Assembly: GCA_003695005.1 (NCBI GenBank)
Contig: RFJE01000051.1
Location: forward strand, 1-6,672
DNA: 6,672 bases
Direction of reading: 5' to 3'
DNA from: Candidatus Hydrogenedentota bacterium
GTDB taxonomy: Bacteria > Spirochaetota > Leptospiria > Turneriellales > J094
The notes beneath the pieces were generated by a model. The model had not been told where the DNA came from, ran no database searches, and saw nothing but the letters and a program-made list of their open reading frames with translations. A program made the translations under genes and the position numbers. Each line of letters starts with the position of its first letter. The first letter of the stretch is position 1. Positions 5,539-6,672 of the stretch are shown here, in pieces.

Positions 5539-6257
5539 CTTTTTCTGTTTTTCTTTTCATTAGTTTTTGTGGTAGTGCCGAAAAAAAAACCGAAGAGCCA
5601 GCGGATACATTAACACAAACTCTGCATGCCATTGATGGGGAAGAAGTAATTCCACAAAAGTATAAAGTCATTTATGTGCACCTTTTTCGCAATCGTAGCT
5701 TTAAATCGGATTTTGTGAGTCGATTAAAAGAAAAAATTGAAGATGAGTTTCGTAAAGATGGTCGGCTCGTGGTAGCAGAAGACAAGCATAAAGCAGATTT
5801 ATGGATGTATGGTACCATTGAAAGTTATATTCGCGTACCAACAGACTATGATGAATTTGGCAAACCAACCCGCATGCGGCTTGCCCTTGTTGTGTCATTT
5901 CGACTTCATGATCCGAATAATTCCGACGATCCGGTTGTATTAGATACAAGGATTGTTCGTTTTGATACAGGGTGGAATCAGCGTGTTCCCCCGTTTGAAT
6001 CGGAATTTACTGCAGAAGAAAGATTATTGCAAGGGTTAGCTCGCCGAATTGTGTACACTTCTTTTGAAGGCTGGTACACCGAGCTAAAAAACGAAGTGGA
6101 GCTTGGCTATGAAAAAGATGACCGCAAAGAAATTACTGATCCAAGAACCGTGGGACGAGGTCTATCCCGCAAAGAGCGAGAAAAACTATTAAAAGAAAAA
6201 TACAAAATTAAAGGGGAGAAGAAAAAAGTAAATCCGGATGACCCGTATTTTAAGTAG
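5520..6257 (+). CDS. LptE-like LPS-assembly lipoprotein
   Basis: I chose the ATG at 5520 (245 residues) over one at 5502. It puts MAKR directly before the hydrophobic segment, and GGGAG (5504-5508) lies 11 bases upstream, whereas nothing resembling a ribosome site precedes 5502. Residues 1-16 form a signal peptide ending FISF, with Cys17 as the likely lipidated residue; Phe at -1 is an unusual lipobox. Residues 48-150 resemble LptE: YKVIYVHLFRNRS (48-60), an amphipathic helix (62-80), LVVAEDKHKADLWMYGTIESY (83-103), then a strand, LALVVSFRLHDP (121-132), and a strand ending in LDTRIVRFD (141-149). LptE plugs the outer-membrane LPS transporter LptD. Residues 196-245 are a charged, lysine-rich tail, probably disordered and not part of the usual family. 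The gene overlaps the siroheme gene by 19 bases. The lipoprotein call is fairly good; LptE rests on pattern only, and another small periplasmic lipoprotein is possible. Confidence 0.65.
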   Translation: MAKRIITFSVFLFISFCGSAEKKTEEPADTLTQTLHAIDGEEVIPQKYKVIYVHLFRNRSFKSDFVSRLKEKIEDEFRKDGRLVVAEDKHKADLWMYGTIESYIRVPTDYDEFGKPTRMRLALVVSFRLHDPNNSDDPVVLDTRIVRFDTGWNQRVPPFESEFTAEERLLQGLARRIVYTSFEGWYTELKNEVELGYEKDDRKEITDPRTVGRGLSRKEREKLLKEKYKIKGEKKKVNPDDPYFK

Positions 6258-6285
6258 TGTGCAACAGTTTTAATCGGCAAGAAAA

Positions 6286-6672
6286 ATGGTACTCCGAGCA
6301 GGAAAAACTCTTTTTTTGCTTTTGCTAATTCCAAATATACTCATAGCCAAACCACAGAAAGCTTTAAAAAAAATTATTTTTTTAGATTTTTATAACCAAA
6401 ACGCCGATCCGAATTACCGGTGGCTCGAGACCAACATTTCCGAAAATTTACATGAGATGGCCAAAAAGAAATACCGTTATATAAAAATTTCTAAAGAAAA
6501 GTGGCAACAAACAGCCCGGAAACTCGGTTTTCAACCAAAAGATTTTATTAACATCAAAAAACTCTCTTTATTGGGAAAAAATTTAGGGGCTCATGGGATT
6601 GTTTTTGGGCATTTTTATGTCAACTCCAACAACCAAATGAAGATTTCCGGTAAAATTTTATCTGTTCTCGAC
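6286..6672 (+). CDS. Exported TolB/FlgO-like protein, 3' end missing
   Basis: The open frame runs from ATG at 6286 to the right edge (129 codons, no stop), so the gene is cut by the window. No earlier start exists, because an in-frame TAA lies at 6271-6273. The ribosome site is weak (AAGA). Residues 1-21 form a clear signal peptide (basic MVLRAGK, hydrophobic LFLLLLIPNILI, cleavage after IA). The mature part begins KKIIFLDFYNQNADPNYRWL (28-47), followed by a helix ENLHEMAKKKYRYIKIS (53-69) and LGAHGIVFGHFYVNSNNQMK (100-119). This order (strand with DF.N.., short helix, a strand, later G-A-x-x-I-V-x-G then a strand) recalls TolB N-terminal, CsgG and FlgO-type periplasmic domains. The gene lies 28 bases after the LptE-like gene, so the same operon is likely. 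Its function is unknown and the domain call is by shape only. Confidence 0.75.
   Translation, partial: MVLRAGKTLFLLLLIPNILIAKPQKALKKIIFLDFYNQNADPNYRWLETNISENLHEMAKKKYRYIKISKEKWQQTARKLGFQPKDFINIKKLSLLGKNLGAHGIVFGHFYVNSNNQMKISGKILSVLD

Overview
The window is 6,672 bases from a moderately AT-rich bacterial genome. It begins with a GC-rich intergenic patch, followed by seven genes; the last gene runs off the right edge. Several products look exported, and one resembles the outer-membrane LPS-assembly lipoprotein LptE, so the host is probably a diderm (Gram-negative) bacterium. The lysine- and phenylalanine-rich proteins, the exported SUMF1-like protein and the TolB/FlgO-like exported protein would fit a Leptospira-like spirochaete. 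That assignment is inference; there is no rRNA or other marker to prove it.

Layout. (1) Bases 1-373 hold no convincing gene. Bases 1-180 are about 63% G+C, far above the coding regions downstream, and contain short hairpins, several with GGA in the loop. A good -35 box and a ribosome binding site precede the first gene. (2) 374-1581, plus strand: a small ArsC-family reductase translationally coupled, by a four-base overlap, to an exported FGE/SUMF1-domain protein that lacks the catalytic cysteine pair. A long imperfect inverted repeat lies inside this second gene, at the signal peptide/mature protein junction. (3) 1631-2770, minus strand: a class V aminotransferase of the cysteine desulfurase type. 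It converges on the SUMF1-like gene and diverges from the next operon. (4) 2858-6672, plus strand: a tight operon of an FAD-dependent CrtI/retinol-saturase-like oxidoreductase, a uroporphyrinogen-III methyltransferase fused to a CbiX-like chelatase, an LptE-like lipoprotein and a partial exported TolB/FlgO-like protein. The first three genes overlap; the fourth follows after 28 bases.

How the genes may work together. The fused CobA-CbiX protein could carry out the first and last steps of siroheme synthesis, and the divergent desulfurase-like enzyme is also linked to sulfur chemistry. Siroheme serves sulfite and nitrite reductases, so a sulfur/tetrapyrrole theme is plausible but unproven. The two envelope genes at the operon end share no obvious pathway with the tetrapyrrole enzyme.

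Most worth a second look: the GGA-loop hairpin cluster (a dispersed repeat, or a CsrA/RsmA-binding RNA), the inverted repeat inside the SUMF1-like gene, and the CobA-CbiX fusion.
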